Shown here: in pieces, positions 1 to 7,764 of the stretch
Position numbering within the stretch: position 1 is the stretch's first letter
How the letters are laid out: the number at the start of each line of letters is the position of its first letter
Assembly (NCBI GenBank): GCA_963743595.1
Contig: CAVURW010000190.1
Location: 1-19,556, forward strand
Origin: CAVURW01 sp963743595
Lineage (GTDB): Bacteria; Verrucomicrobiota; Verrucomicrobiia; Methylacidiphilales; UBA1321
Reading direction: 5' to 3'
Length of the DNA stretch: 19,556 nt
The notes under the pieces: generated by a model
What the model saw: the letters and a program-made list of their open reading frames with translations, nothing else
Databases searched by the model: none
What the model was told of the DNA's origin: nothing
Made by a program: the position numbers and the translations under genes

Positions 1-414
1 AACCATCGCCGGATGCGGATAAACTTCCGCCACCAGTCGCGTTCCGAGTGCGGCGTCCCAACCGGTAACGAAGTCGATTTGTTCGAATAACCGGCGGACA
101 CGAGGCGGGCGGGGACAGCGGTTCAGGTTCGCCGGATGACACGCGGCATGTTGCCGATGAAACAGCCGATGGGTCAGCCGATCAATGGGGCGTGTTCCCG
201 TCTCGTTTAAGATAACGATCGGTCCATCGATCGTGACCAGGGCCGCGGCATCTGTGGGCACACGCGCTTTCACCCACGCCATGAGCGCTTCATCGCCGTG
301 CGTGTAATCAATCGAAACGACCTTCGCGCGCTCGCGGTCGGCCTCGATTAAACAGAGGCCGTCGCCCTTTTTATCGCCCCACGCAATATCGATCCCCAAG
401 TAAAAGCGGTGCAT
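1..414 (-). CDS. DUF429 family protein, N-terminal part (runs off window)
   Basis: This is an open frame of 138 codons from an ATG at 412-414 to the window edge, with no stop inside, so the C-terminus is missing. The protein starts MHRFYLGIDIAWGDKKGDG, and further on has LVTIDGPIVILNETGTRPID. A first acidic strand (GIDIAWGD) followed by an IDGP strand is the pattern of DUF429, a family with a predicted RNase H-like fold and no well-established function; some members are called predicted nucleases. Later residues (HRQHAACHPANL, then RLFEQIDFVTGWDA) also fit family members. It lies 8 bases downstream of the DUF3891 gene on the same strand and is probably cotranscribed with it. The family call rests on motif recognition; the enzymatic activity is unknown. 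Confidence 0.75.
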   Translation of the reverse strand, partial: MHRFYLGIDIAWGDKKGDGLCLIEADRERAKVVSIDYTHGDEALMAWVKARVPTDAAALVTIDGPIVILNETGTRPIDRLTHRLFHRQHAACHPANLNRCPRPPRVRRLFEQIDFVTGWDAALGTRLVAEVYPHPAMV

Positions 415-422
415 GGCTTCAA

Positions 423-1247
423 TTAAACCTTGAACGGAACGAGCCACACATGCGCTTCTTTCGACTTAGCCGCACCAAACAACGTCTGAAACTCAAAGGT
501 GTTGGCGAATGTCTTTTGTTCCAGTTCCACGTATGGGTAGGTGAAGTGGTGTTTTCGCCCCGAGAGCGGAAACGGATCGAGCTCCCACTCGTCGTCGTCC
601 CGATGCGTCAGCGCGATCTGGTGGCTCAAGCCGACTCGGTCCTCCATTCGGTGTGGCAACTCGACTGCTCTCTCGAACCGAACACACAAGTTCAGCGAGA
701 GAAAGTCGCAGACTTGCAAGAAGTGGAAATTATTGGTCCACGCCTCTTCAGATAACAGGTACGGGGGATAGTCGCGATGAAGATCGGAGCGGATTTTCCG
801 CTGGAGCGAGAGCTGTTCAGCGACGAATGCCTCTAAGAGCGGTAAATCATCTGCTGAAAGGGTAGAACGGTCCGCGTGTTCGGTGAGTAAGTTGCAGGTG
901 TGCATCGAGACGAGCACAGCCGCGAATGGGTTCTCCTGAGCGATCACCTCCACTGCACGTCCCCGCACGGCGAGGTAATCCTGCATCTCGATCTCCTCAT
1001 ACGCGGTGTATCTGTCAACAAGCTCCCGCGAAAAGGCGCTCGGCTTCCCAGCTTTCGTGAGAACGGGCCGGGAATCCCGCGCACGCCAGCCGTCGTCGTG
1101 TCGAAATAGGGCTGCTAAGACTTCAGCGCGTGGTTCCGGCGGCATAAACAACTCGTTGCCCCACGCCTCGGCGATTTTGCCGGTGAGCGTCGTGTGATCT
1201 TGGTGGGTGATGAGTTGCCAACCGTTTTCTGTTTCCAGCCGAATCAT
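423..1247 (-). CDS. DUF3891 family protein
   Basis: A 274-residue soluble protein starting at ATG 1247, with a G-rich stretch (CGGGGG) just upstream that may serve as a ribosome site. The N-terminus MIRLETENGWQLITHQDH and the motif HDDGW (residues 50-54) are typical of the DUF3891 family, whose members are usually about 230-280 residues. The paired His/Asp motifs (QDH at 16-18, HDD at 50-52) resemble metal-binding HD-like sites, but that is my inference and no activity is established for the family. There is no signal peptide or membrane segment. It sits between the transglutaminase-like gene (71-base gap) and the DUF429 gene (8-base gap), all on one strand. The physical pairing with DUF429 suggests cotranscription, not a known pathway. 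Confidence 0.8.
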   Translation of the reverse strand: MIRLETENGWQLITHQDHTTLTGKIAEAWGNELFMPPEPRAEVLAALFRHDDGWRARDSRPVLTKAGKPSAFSRELVDRYTAYEEIEMQDYLAVRGRAVEVIAQENPFAAVLVSMHTCNLLTEHADRSTLSADDLPLLEAFVAEQLSLQRKIRSDLHRDYPPYLLSEEAWTNNFHFLQVCDFLSLNLCVRFERAVELPHRMEDRVGLSHQIALTHRDDDEWELDPFPLSGRKHHFTYPYVELEQKTFANTFEFQTLFGAAKSKEAHVWLVPFKV

Positions 1248-1261
1248 GAGCCCCCGGTTTA

Positions 1262-1285
1262 GGAAGCGGTGGTGCCTCCCCTTCC
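1262..1285. other. Imperfect hairpin between two minus-strand genes
   Basis: GGAAG at 1262-1266 pairs with CTTCC at 1281-1285, and further pairs inside extend it to about ten pairs with two mismatches. It lies in the 71-base gap between the transglutaminase-like gene and the DUF3891 gene. On the minus strand no T-run follows, so it is not a convincing intrinsic terminator. It could be an mRNA stability or processing element, or chance. Confidence 0.25.
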
Positions 1286-1318
1286 CAGGTTACGAGCGAT
1301 AGCTCCTGAAAACAACTT

Positions 1319-2206
1319 TTACCGCTGAATCACGGCGAGGTAGTGATCGACCCGTTTCCGGCCTTCCACATCATTCCGTTTCACGTGCGAATTCCGGAGA
1401 TTAATCAGTAACCGATGCGCCATGTTCAGCGGCGTGCAGGGTTCCATGATGGCTTCGCGTTCTGCCGGTATGAGCTCGGCTAAGATCTTCTGCCACTCGT
1501 CATCCGAGACGATTCTGCCGCCGTGGTAGGGATCGAATATGGTATCACCGAGCCGAGCCAGGAAATGACCCGGAGCACTGATTCCCTGAATGGGCAGACC
1601 GATCCGTTGACCGATCAAGATGTAGACGAGCGTGAGGGTGATCGGCAATCCACAGCGGAACTCAATGACCCACGGTAGGAAACAATTGCGGGGATGATGG
1701 TAATCGAGCGTATTTCCAATGAGCCGTTGGGTCTTGCCCAAAAACTCAGCGATCACCTGGACACGTTCCGAGGAGAAACCGGGGTTGGGCAAGAGCGGTT
1801 GAAGGTCGGCTGCCCAGCGATCCAGGGTACGACGGTAGGGAGCGGCGCTAAAGCCCGCGTGCTCCACCCGAGTGAGTTCCCAGCACAAATCTTCCAGCTG
1901 CGAGAAGTTACTCAGCTTCGCCAAGCCACGGGAAACATTCCCGAACGCATCGGAATACTCAATCTGTCGAATAACATCCGCCAAGCTACTTCGCGCTCGG
2001 CCCGACATCTTCGTCATCAACTCCTGGTATTCCGGGAGTCGGCTGGTTCCGCTTTGGACGAGCTCTTTTTTCACTAGTTCCACCGTGCCGCCATCGGCAT
2101 CAGCGAGCAAGGAAGCGAGAGCCAGTTGCTGAGATTTTGAGAGGTTATGCGTCTGGGTATCCACGGGATTTATTCTGGTTAAAGGTTCATCCGGTGGAGC
2201 GCCCAA
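1319..2206 (-). CDS. Transglutaminase-like (SirB1/Transglut_core2) family protein
   Basis: A 295-residue protein. The core runs from about residue 165 to 240: RNCFLPWVIEFRCGLPITLT, then LVYILIGQRIGLPI, then GHFLAR and DTIFDPYHGG. This order (R-G-P-I-T-L, G-L-P, G-H-F, D-P-x-x-G-G) is that of SirB1-type transglutaminase-like proteins, which look papain-like but whose activity is mostly unproven. Possible triad members are C175 or C185, H214 and D225. The N-terminal 160 residues are helical and specific to this subgroup. The start is a TTG at 2204-2206 preceded by GGTAAG at a plausible distance; a GTG at residue 18 is an alternative. It is 15 bases downstream of the glutaredoxin gene and probably in the same transcript. 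No signal peptide is visible, so a cytoplasmic location is likely. Confidence 0.75.
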   Translation of the reverse strand: MGAPPDEPLTRINPVDTQTHNLSKSQQLALASLLADADGGTVELVKKELVQSGTSRLPEYQELMTKMSGRARSSLADVIRQIEYSDAFGNVSRGLAKLSNFSQLEDLCWELTRVEHAGFSAAPYRRTLDRWAADLQPLLPNPGFSSERVQVIAEFLGKTQRLIGNTLDYHHPRNCFLPWVIEFRCGLPITLTLVYILIGQRIGLPIQGISAPGHFLARLGDTIFDPYHGGRIVSDDEWQKILAELIPAEREAIMEPCTPLNMAHRLLINLRNSHVKRNDVEGRKRVDHYLAVIQR

Positions 2207-2221
2207 AAGACGCTTACCGAA

Positions 2222-2563
2222 CTACTTCTTGAGGGTGATGGGAGCTGAAGTGGTCTCCCCGTGATCGGCGCATGGCTGATTCAGAGGAACACCCACGGGA
2301 GCATTGTTCGGCTGGATCAAGCTCTGCTTGAGTAACCAACCTTCCAATTCCTCACCGCTAATGTCCGCTAGCATCTTGCCATTCACCTCTACACAGGGCG
2401 AAAGTTCCTGACCGCTTTTCTGAACCATCTCGAGCCGTTGAACCGGGTCGTTCCAGATATCACGATCTTCAAACGGAAGATTGTATTTACGTAGAACGGC
2501 GCGTACGCCGTGGCTCCAGCCGCAGTGTGGTTTCAGATAAGCGATGATTTTGATCGTATTCAT
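2222..2563 (-). CDS. Glutaredoxin-family protein with CGWS (monothiol-type) site
   Basis: Starting at ATG 2563 the product is 113 residues: MNTIKIIAYLKPHCGWSHGV at the N-terminus, a thioredoxin-fold beta strand followed by the active-site loop. The second cysteine of the usual CxxC is serine (C14-G-W-S17), the monothiol pattern. The cis-proline loop reads LSPCVEVNGK (compare TVPxVFI in classical glutaredoxins), so a second cysteine sits right after the cis-proline. The final 30 residues (from about IQPNNAP) are a polar tail ending in a lysine pair. An upstream in-frame TTG at 2597-2599 has AGAGGTGG just before it and would add 12 residues, so the true start is uncertain. It follows nfo by about 10 bases from that TTG. 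Likely roles are thiol-disulfide exchange or glutathione-linked chemistry; the substrate is unknown. Confidence 0.72.
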   Translation of the reverse strand: MNTIKIIAYLKPHCGWSHGVRAVLRKYNLPFEDRDIWNDPVQRLEMVQKSGQELSPCVEVNGKMLADISGEELEGWLLKQSLIQPNNAPVGVPLNQPCADHGETTSAPITLKK

Positions 2564-2608
2564 GGGGCCTAGCTTAGTTGCGACCTGCGCTCTTCGCAAC
2601 TACCACCT

Positions 2609-3526
2609 CTAATGCAAATACGATGCCAGCTTCAAAATGTTCTCCACGTCCTCATGCATGTCCTCGCTTTTCGGCGTCTCCAAAACCATCGGTCGGCCCG
2701 ACCAGCGTTTGTCCTCTAATATCCACTTGAAACAATCCAAACCGATCTCTCCCTCACCCAAATGCTCATGACGATCCACCCGTCCTCCGAGCTTGATTTT
2801 AGTATCGTTAAAATGCCAACACAGGACCTGCTCAAAACCCACCGTTTGCCCCACCGCATTCATCGTTTCTTCCCAGCCTTCACGATCATGAAGTCTGTAA
2901 CCGGCCGCGTGTAAGTGTGCAGTATCAAGACATATTCCGAGTCGCTCGACACACGTCGCTCTCTGAAGCAATAATGATAAATGCTCCAATTTATGACCAA
3001 TACAGCTTCCTTGACCCGCTGTGATTTCCAGGGCTAATCGACACTTCATTCCCTTCGTATTCTCGATCACTTGTTGTAAACCGTCCGTGATGCGTTTCAA
3101 TCCCGCCTCTTCCCCCGTCTTTAGATGACTTCCTGGGTGCATTACGATAAAGGGCAGCTCTAAGGCTTCCGCTCTTGTGACCTCCGCCGTCATGGACTCC
3201 ACGGACTTCAAAAAAATATCTTCCTTCGGACTGGCCAAATTGATGAGGTAAGAATTGTGGGCAAAAAGTGTAAGTTTTGCCTGTTTTGCTTTGGAATTAA
3301 ATTCCTTCACTTCCTGATCTATTAAAGGAGTGGCAAACCATTGTTTATTATTCTTAACAAATAATTGTGCAGCGCGAAAGGCGCACTCCTGTGCACGGTC
3401 TATCGCCTTAACCACTCCTCCAGCGGAAGAGGTATGTGCACCTAAGAGAACACCTTCCGGCAACTTCAGTACTTGCTTAACAGATGTTACGGATTTACTG
3501 ATTTTTTTATGATTCGAAGACGTCAT
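2609..3526 (-). CDS. nfo: Endonuclease IV (AP endonuclease family 2)
   Basis: A 305-residue protein that cleaves DNA 5' to abasic sites in base-excision repair. All nine metal ligands of the family can be placed: H90 (HNSYLINL), H130 (MHPGSH), E167 (LEITAGQG), D201 and H204 (CLDTAHLHAAGY), H238 (WHFNDTK), D251 and H253 (RVDRHEHLGEGEIG) and E283 (LETPK). It also has the family N-terminal GAHTSSAGG. It should therefore be an active trinuclear-zinc TIM-barrel enzyme. It carries about 26 residues before the barrel (lysine- and serine-rich) compared with typical members of about 280 residues; part of this may be a mis-set start. Its base composition looks more AT-rich than that of the permease genes upstream. 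It lies 25 bases after the transporter operon and about 10 bases before the glutaredoxin gene. Confidence 0.93.
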   Translation of the reverse strand: MTSSNHKKISKSVTSVKQVLKLPEGVLLGAHTSSAGGVVKAIDRAQECAFRAAQLFVKNNKQWFATPLIDQEVKEFNSKAKQAKLTLFAHNSYLINLASPKEDIFLKSVESMTAEVTRAEALELPFIVMHPGSHLKTGEEAGLKRITDGLQQVIENTKGMKCRLALEITAGQGSCIGHKLEHLSLLLQRATCVERLGICLDTAHLHAAGYRLHDREGWEETMNAVGQTVGFEQVLCWHFNDTKIKLGGRVDRHEHLGEGEIGLDCFKWILEDKRWSGRPMVLETPKSEDMHEDVENILKLASYLH

Positions 3527-3551
3527 ATCTGAACTCTATAGAAATAGTTAA

Positions 3552-4502
3552 CTAATCCTTCCTAAATCTCGGGTCAAATCGATCCCGCAGATAATCCCCT
3601 ATAAAATTCAAAGCCAGCAGCGTCAACGTCATCGTTCCCGCTGGGAAGAGCAAGAGCCACCAGTAGACGGCAATCGGGTTGAGAACGCCGCTGGCATCGG
3701 CAATTAAGGTTCCCCAGCTCGCTAGCGGCGCTTGGACGCCCAAACCCAGAAAGCTGATAAATGATTCATTGACCATAATGGAAGGGATTGTAAGCGTTAA
3801 ATATACTAAAATAATTCCGCTCAAATTCGGCAAAAGATGTTTTACCAGAATTTGCAGGTGCGATTGGCCCAAAGCCTTCGCCGCCTGCACGTACGCCTGC
3901 TCCCGCAAAACGAGCACCTGCCCGCGAACGATTCGCGCCATGGTCATCCACTGCGTGAGGCCGAGAAATAGCACCAGCAGAAAGACACGCGGCGAGACGT
4001 GAATCGCTTGGAACCACGTCCCCAGCCAGCCGAGCGCCTGCCCCTGCTCCAGAAAGCCCTCTCCCACAGAAATCAAGATCATCGCCAGGAGCAGCTGCGG
4101 CAGCGAAAAGAGCACGTCCAGAATGCGCATGAGAATGCTGTCGTAAATGCCGCCCAGGTAGCCGCTGATGAGTCCGTAGGTCACCCCGACGGCGAGACTT
4201 GTCAGGGTCCCGAATAAGGCCACCAGAAGCGAAATCTGCGCCCCGAAGAGCACGCGCGTCAAAACATCCCGCCCGTTCAGATCGGTCCCGCACCAGTGGT
4301 GCCATCCCGGCTCTTGCCGCGTGTCGGTTTCCAGTGCGGACGATTGGGCGTAGTCGTACCCCGTCAGATGAATTCCCAACCAAGCCAACCCCCAGTTCAA
4401 TGTCGAGACGACGACAAGGACGAAAAGAAAGACGAAGCTTGAGCCCACGAAGGGATCGGGAAACAGCCAGCGCAAGAGTGATTTGGAGGAGGTCGTGCTC
4501 AT
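3552..4502 (-). CDS. Peptide ABC transporter permease, DppC/OppC type
   Basis: A 316-residue inner-membrane protein, the second permease of an oligopeptide importer. After a hydrophobic first helix (residues about 20-42) comes the family hallmark HHWCGTDLNGRDVLTRVLFG, then four or five further helices. The cytoplasmic EAA loop that contacts the ATPase reads AYVQAAKALGQSHLQILVKH followed by LLPN. The C-terminus GDYLRDRFDPRF is also typical of DppC/OppC proteins. Its ATG shares one base with the stop codon of the preceding permease (TGATG), so translation is coupled. No OppD/OppF ATPase follows; the next gene is nfo. Substrate specificity within the peptide/nickel family cannot be read from the permease. 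Confidence 0.92.
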   Translation of the reverse strand: MSTTSSKSLLRWLFPDPFVGSSFVFLFVLVVVSTLNWGLAWLGIHLTGYDYAQSSALETDTRQEPGWHHWCGTDLNGRDVLTRVLFGAQISLLVALFGTLTSLAVGVTYGLISGYLGGIYDSILMRILDVLFSLPQLLLAMILISVGEGFLEQGQALGWLGTWFQAIHVSPRVFLLVLFLGLTQWMTMARIVRGQVLVLREQAYVQAAKALGQSHLQILVKHLLPNLSGIILVYLTLTIPSIMVNESFISFLGLGVQAPLASWGTLIADASGVLNPIAVYWWLLLFPAGTMTLTLLALNFIGDYLRDRFDPRFRKD

Positions 4503-5449
4503 CAGCTCATTTTGATTCGTCGATCGACGAGCACCGTTAAGACATCCGCCAAGGCGTTGAACGCGACAAGAAAGCAGCCGTAAACGAGCACCACGCCGCT
4601 GGTGAGGAAGGGATCGCGGTTTGAGATGCTTTTCACAAAGAATTGACCAATTCCTGGAATTCCGAATACCGCTTCGATGACGATGGACCCAGTCAATACT
4701 CCCGCCACAGCCGGTCCGCTAAATGAAATGAGCGGCAAGATCGCCACTTTAAGCGCGTGTCGAAACACGATCTGCGCCTCCGTTAATCCTTTCGACCGGG
4801 CCGTCCGGATGAAGTCCAATCCGAGCACCTCCAGCAAACTCCCACGCACAAGCCGAGCAACCGCCGCAATGTAGGGAATCGAAAGGCACAGCGCCGGTAA
4901 AACCAACTGATCCCAATCGCCCCAACCCGCCACCGGCAGCAAATTCAAGTCGATACAGAGCAACAAAATCAACAAGGGCGCTGAGACGAAATTCGGGGTG
5001 GAAATGCCGATCATCGAAAGGCCCATGGCCCCACGATCTCCCCATCGCCCATGATTCAAGGCCGCGTAAATTCCGATCCCGGTGCCGACCACCAGCGCAA
5101 TGACATAGGCGATGCTACCCAGAATCACCGAGACCGGAAGCGTCTGGGCAATGATATAATTGACCGATTCACCCCGGTAAGCAGTCGCGTAACCGAGATT
5201 TCCTTGAACCAAGTTCGCCATGTACTCGGCGTATTGCGTGGCCAGCGAGCCGTTCAAATCAAATTCCTTCTCCAACTGCAACTTGACCTCAGGCGAGAGC
5301 TTTTTTTCGCCGGAAAACGGGTTGCCAGGCGCTACTCGACACAGAAGAAACGTCAGCGAAACCACCACGAAAAGCACCCCCAGCGAGACGAGCAACCGTC
5401 CTGCGATAACGCCCATGGCTGAACCCAATTGCTTCGTCAATTCGTTCAT
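4502..5449 (-). CDS. Peptide ABC transporter permease, DppB/OppB type
   Basis: A 315-residue inner-membrane protein with about six helices. Helix 1 (residues about 14-38) is followed by the periplasmic segment RVAPGNPFSGEKKLSPEVK, which corresponds to the family's GDP/GNP motif, and by NGSLATQYAEYMANLVQGNLG. The EAA loop reads DFIRTARSKGLTEAQIVFRH and is followed by ALKVAILPLIS; the later segment VFGIPGIGQFFVKSISNRD is also typical. The length matches the family. Its start overlaps the stop of the substrate-binding protein gene by four bases (ATGA) and its stop overlaps the start of the second permease, so the three genes form one translational unit. Confidence 0.93.
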   Translation of the reverse strand: MNELTKQLGSAMGVIAGRLLVSLGVLFVVVSLTFLLCRVAPGNPFSGEKKLSPEVKLQLEKEFDLNGSLATQYAEYMANLVQGNLGYATAYRGESVNYIIAQTLPVSVILGSIAYVIALVVGTGIGIYAALNHGRWGDRGAMGLSMIGISTPNFVSAPLLILLLCIDLNLLPVAGWGDWDQLVLPALCLSIPYIAAVARLVRGSLLEVLGLDFIRTARSKGLTEAQIVFRHALKVAILPLISFSGPAVAGVLTGSIVIEAVFGIPGIGQFFVKSISNRDPFLTSGVVLVYGCFLVAFNALADVLTVLVDRRIKMS

Positions 5450-7023
5450 TTCGTTACAGACATCTCTGTCCAGCGGTGGTCATCCACAAAGTTCGGCTTG
5501 AACCCATGAATGCGATTGGGGTCGTAAAGCGCCATACCCACCGGATGATAGAGTGGGCTGATCGGCAGGTCTTGCTCGACCAGGATTTGCTCCATTTGGC
5601 TCATGATTTTCAGGCGTTGCGCGGGGTCGTGCGTCACTCCGGCTTGATCGAGCAGACTGTCGTAAGTTTTATTCGACCAACCGGTGCAATTGTTCCCGCC
5701 ATCCGTAACGAACATGTCTAAAAACGTCTTCGGATCGGAATAATCGGCGACCCACGAGCTGTTCATGAAATCGTAATCGATGTTTTGTTGCGAATCTAAA
5801 TAGACCTTCCATTCCTGCGCTCGCAGCGTGACGGAAATGCCCAGATTCTCCTTCCATATCTCTTGCATCTCCTCAGCCACTTGCTGCCCGTTTCCGCGCG
5901 CCGCGTAGAGCAGCGAGACATTTGGGAAGCCTTTGCCATCCGGATAACCGGCATCGGCGAGGAGTTTACGGGCCTGTTCGGGATCGTAGGTCAAGCCCTT
6001 CGGTGGCTCATATCCCGCGAGCGGTGGCACTAGCGTTTCGCACGGCACCTCGCCGGCAAGCGTGATCTTTTTGACGATACGCTCACGATCCATCGACATG
6101 CCCAGCGCCTTCCTGACACGGACATCGTCAAATGGCTTGCGCTTCACGTTAAACCGGATGAAGGAAGTCGCGCCGAACGGGTTGGCGTGGAAGTAGGGTT
6201 TGTCCCGAATGGCACTGACCAGTGCGGGGGGAATGCTCGATTTATCCATCACCAGATCGACCTTGTGCGAGTAGAAGAGGTTGAACACGGTCGTGGCGTT
6301 CGAGATCGCCAGAAGCTTGATCCGGTGAATCGGCACGGGCCGCCAGTAGTTCGGGTTTGCCTCCAGCAAGATGTAGTCGGTCACGCGCCAGACCTTCAAT
6401 AAGTAGGGTCCGTTCCCGATGAAATGCTCCGGCTTGGTCCAATCGTGCGGGAATTCTTGAACTACGGGCATGTAGACAGGGCTTAGTGTGGTAAACGCGG
6501 TGAGTTCCAGGAAGAACGCGACGGGCGAGGTGAGTCGGACGACGAAAGTCTGCGGGTCCGGTGCCGAGATGCCGACTTTCGAGAAGTCCGTAATCTTTCC
6601 CTCAGAGTAGGCTTCCGCGTTCTCTACGTAGAATAACTGGTAGTTATAGGGTGCGCCTGTGGTCGGCTCGAGCAGACGCTTCCACGATTGATAAAAGTCA
6701 CTGGAAGTCAGCGGCACGCCGTTGCTCCACTTCGCCTCTTTACGAAGGTGAAACGTGTAGGTGCGACCGTCCGGGGAGATTTCCCAATGCGTGGCGACGC
6801 CGGGAATCACCTCGCCGTCGGCGTTGAGAGTCGTGAGGCCCTCGAGCAGCCCAAAAATGATGCGCCCTTCTAATTGGCCGGTTGCTTTGGCCGGGTCAAG
6901 CGTCAGGGGCTCATCGCCGTTGTTCACCACGAGATCAGCCGTCGGCGCCAGCGGTAACGTGACGACTACATACCCCGCAAAGAGGATCACTACTGCCGCA
7001 AAACCTAAGTACACCAAGCGCAT
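5446..7023 (-). CDS. Peptide ABC transporter substrate-binding protein (SBP_bac_5)
   Basis: A 525-residue extracytoplasmic binding protein of the OppA/DppA class. The body has the family signatures: GDEPLTLDPAKATGQLEGRI near the N-terminus, EISPDGRTYTFHLRKEAKWS followed by NGVPLTSSDF (about residues 80-110), and VRKALGMSMDRERIVKKITL in the second lobe. The mature C-terminal lobe ends normally. The N-terminus has one hydrophobic segment (residues about 3-25) but no cysteine after it, so it is neither a lipoprotein nor clearly cleaved; it probably stays anchored by this helix. It is first in the operon. The upstream region has only a weak G-rich ribosome site and no promoter I can call with confidence. 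The ligand (di- or oligopeptide) is not determinable from sequence alone. Confidence 0.92.
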   Translation of the reverse strand: MRLVYLGFAAVVILFAGYVVVTLPLAPTADLVVNNGDEPLTLDPAKATGQLEGRIIFGLLEGLTTLNADGEVIPGVATHWEISPDGRTYTFHLRKEAKWSNGVPLTSSDFYQSWKRLLEPTTGAPYNYQLFYVENAEAYSEGKITDFSKVGISAPDPQTFVVRLTSPVAFFLELTAFTTLSPVYMPVVQEFPHDWTKPEHFIGNGPYLLKVWRVTDYILLEANPNYWRPVPIHRIKLLAISNATTVFNLFYSHKVDLVMDKSSIPPALVSAIRDKPYFHANPFGATSFIRFNVKRKPFDDVRVRKALGMSMDRERIVKKITLAGEVPCETLVPPLAGYEPPKGLTYDPEQARKLLADAGYPDGKGFPNVSLLYAARGNGQQVAEEMQEIWKENLGISVTLRAQEWKVYLDSQQNIDYDFMNSSWVADYSDPKTFLDMFVTDGGNNCTGWSNKTYDSLLDQAGVTHDPAQRLKIMSQMEQILVEQDLPISPLYHPVGMALYDPNRIHGFKPNFVDDHRWTEMSVTK

Positions 7024-7109
7024 GACGTTGAACCCACACCCTATAACGGCTCGGGAGGTGAGAACAATGATTTATCCCAGACTCTTATTGGGAAGGCTCT
7101 GCAGCCGAC

Positions 7110-7253
7110 TTACATGCTGAAGCGCGGCCGGATCACCTCCGCGCAACGTTCCGTGCCGGGAAATGCCGAGCCGAACGGGTCGACGCCCATCGCCCACCAC
7201 TCATCCACTCGTGCCCGCCGTAAAGAAAGTAACTCGCTTTCCGATTCCGTCAT
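7110..7253 (-). pseudogene. lysS: Truncated lysS relic (N-terminus of lysyl-tRNA synthetase)
   Basis: A 47-codon frame on the minus strand starts at ATG 7253 and stops at TAA 7110-7112. The peptide starts MTESESELLSLRRARVDEWW, continues AMGVDPFGSAFPGTERCAEV and ends IRPRFSM. The pattern RRA(K/R)xxxxxxxGVDPFGxxF is the N-terminal helix and entry to the anticodon-binding domain of bacterial LysRS (about 500 residues). No continuing homology is seen after the stop in any frame. So this looks like a remnant left by deletion or rearrangement, or conceivably a short expressed peptide. A good -10 box (TATAAT on the minus strand) lies about 110 bases upstream. The call rests on recognising the motif, not on an alignment. 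Confidence 0.55.
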
Positions 7254-7482
7254 AGAGGGGGAGATGTTACGGACCTAAATGGCGGTGCGCAATGCCTTTC
7301 CCAATTGCGGTGTGATGTTGCGCTCTGTTAGTCGAGATGTTTTTCCAGGAAGGCACGATTACGGATTATAAGAATGTTTCATCGGGATAGGTCTTGCCGT
7401 GTTGCTGGGTTCGAGCGAATCGAGTACGCTTGTCTAGGTGAACCGACCCAATCGGTTGTGTAGGGCAAATTGGTTCCAATAT
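7254..7482. other. Intergenic stretch, no gene seen
   Basis: Apart from the TATAAT box, this stretch between the lysS relic and the small membrane protein gene holds no long frame with recognisable content. A GGTTCGAGCGAATCG string near 7410 looks superficially like a tRNA T-arm, but its flanks do not pair. Composition becomes more AT-rich toward the right end. Confidence 0.4.
7365..7370 (-). promoter_or_regulatory. Candidate -10 box (TATAAT) upstream of the lysS relic
   Basis: On the minus strand the bases read TATAAT, a perfect sigma70-type -10 hexamer, 112 bases before the ATG of the lysS relic. No convincing TTGACA-like element lies 16-18 bases further upstream. It may be the surviving promoter of the ancestral lysS gene. 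Confidence 0.3.
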
Positions 7483-7755
7483 ATGAAAATAAATAAGTGG
7501 TTCTCAGCTATCTCAGCTTATTACGCAGTAGTAGCCCTAATTATTGCCTGTCTCTATAAAACTATAACCGTAGACGTTCTGGCTCTGTGCAATCTCGGTA
7601 AAACTTCTGTATCAATAATCGAAATGGAATTGGAATTGAATTTGTTTAATCTTGGGGCTATCTACGGATCACTTTTAACTCTCAATTGTTGTATGTGTGT
7701 TTTCTTTATTAGTCTTCATTACAGAGATAGACGAAAACTTGTGAAAGGTGTATAG
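7483..7755 (+). CDS. Small two-helix membrane protein, unknown function
   Basis: From ATG 7483 the product is 90 residues, starting MKINKWFSAISAYYAVVALI. Two hydrophobic stretches (residues about 6-27 and 56-78) flank a polar, acidic middle part, and the tail is basic (HYRDRRKLVKGV), so both ends probably face the cytoplasm. A GTG at 7438 would add 15 residues (MNRPNRLCRANWFQY), but these do not look like a natural N-terminus. No family is recognised. The sequence is clearly more AT-rich than the surrounding genes, which suggests recent acquisition. Its stop is nine bases before the next gene, whose ribosome site begins at this gene's stop codon, so the two are probably coexpressed. Confidence 0.5.
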   Translation: MKINKWFSAISAYYAVVALIIACLYKTITVDVLALCNLGKTSVSIIEMELELNLFNLGAIYGSLLTLNCCMCVFFISLHYRDRRKLVKGV

Positions 7756-7764
7756 AGGGTTGCG

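Noticed and set aside
3766..4383. A 205-codon minus-strand frame inside the DppC-type permease
   Set aside because: It is a different frame of the same strand within an unmistakable permease gene; its arginine- and alanine-rich content is typical of shadow frames.
7405..7425. GGTTCGAGCGAATCG as a tRNA T-arm
   Set aside because: The flanking bases do not form the T-stem, acceptor stem or anticodon arm.
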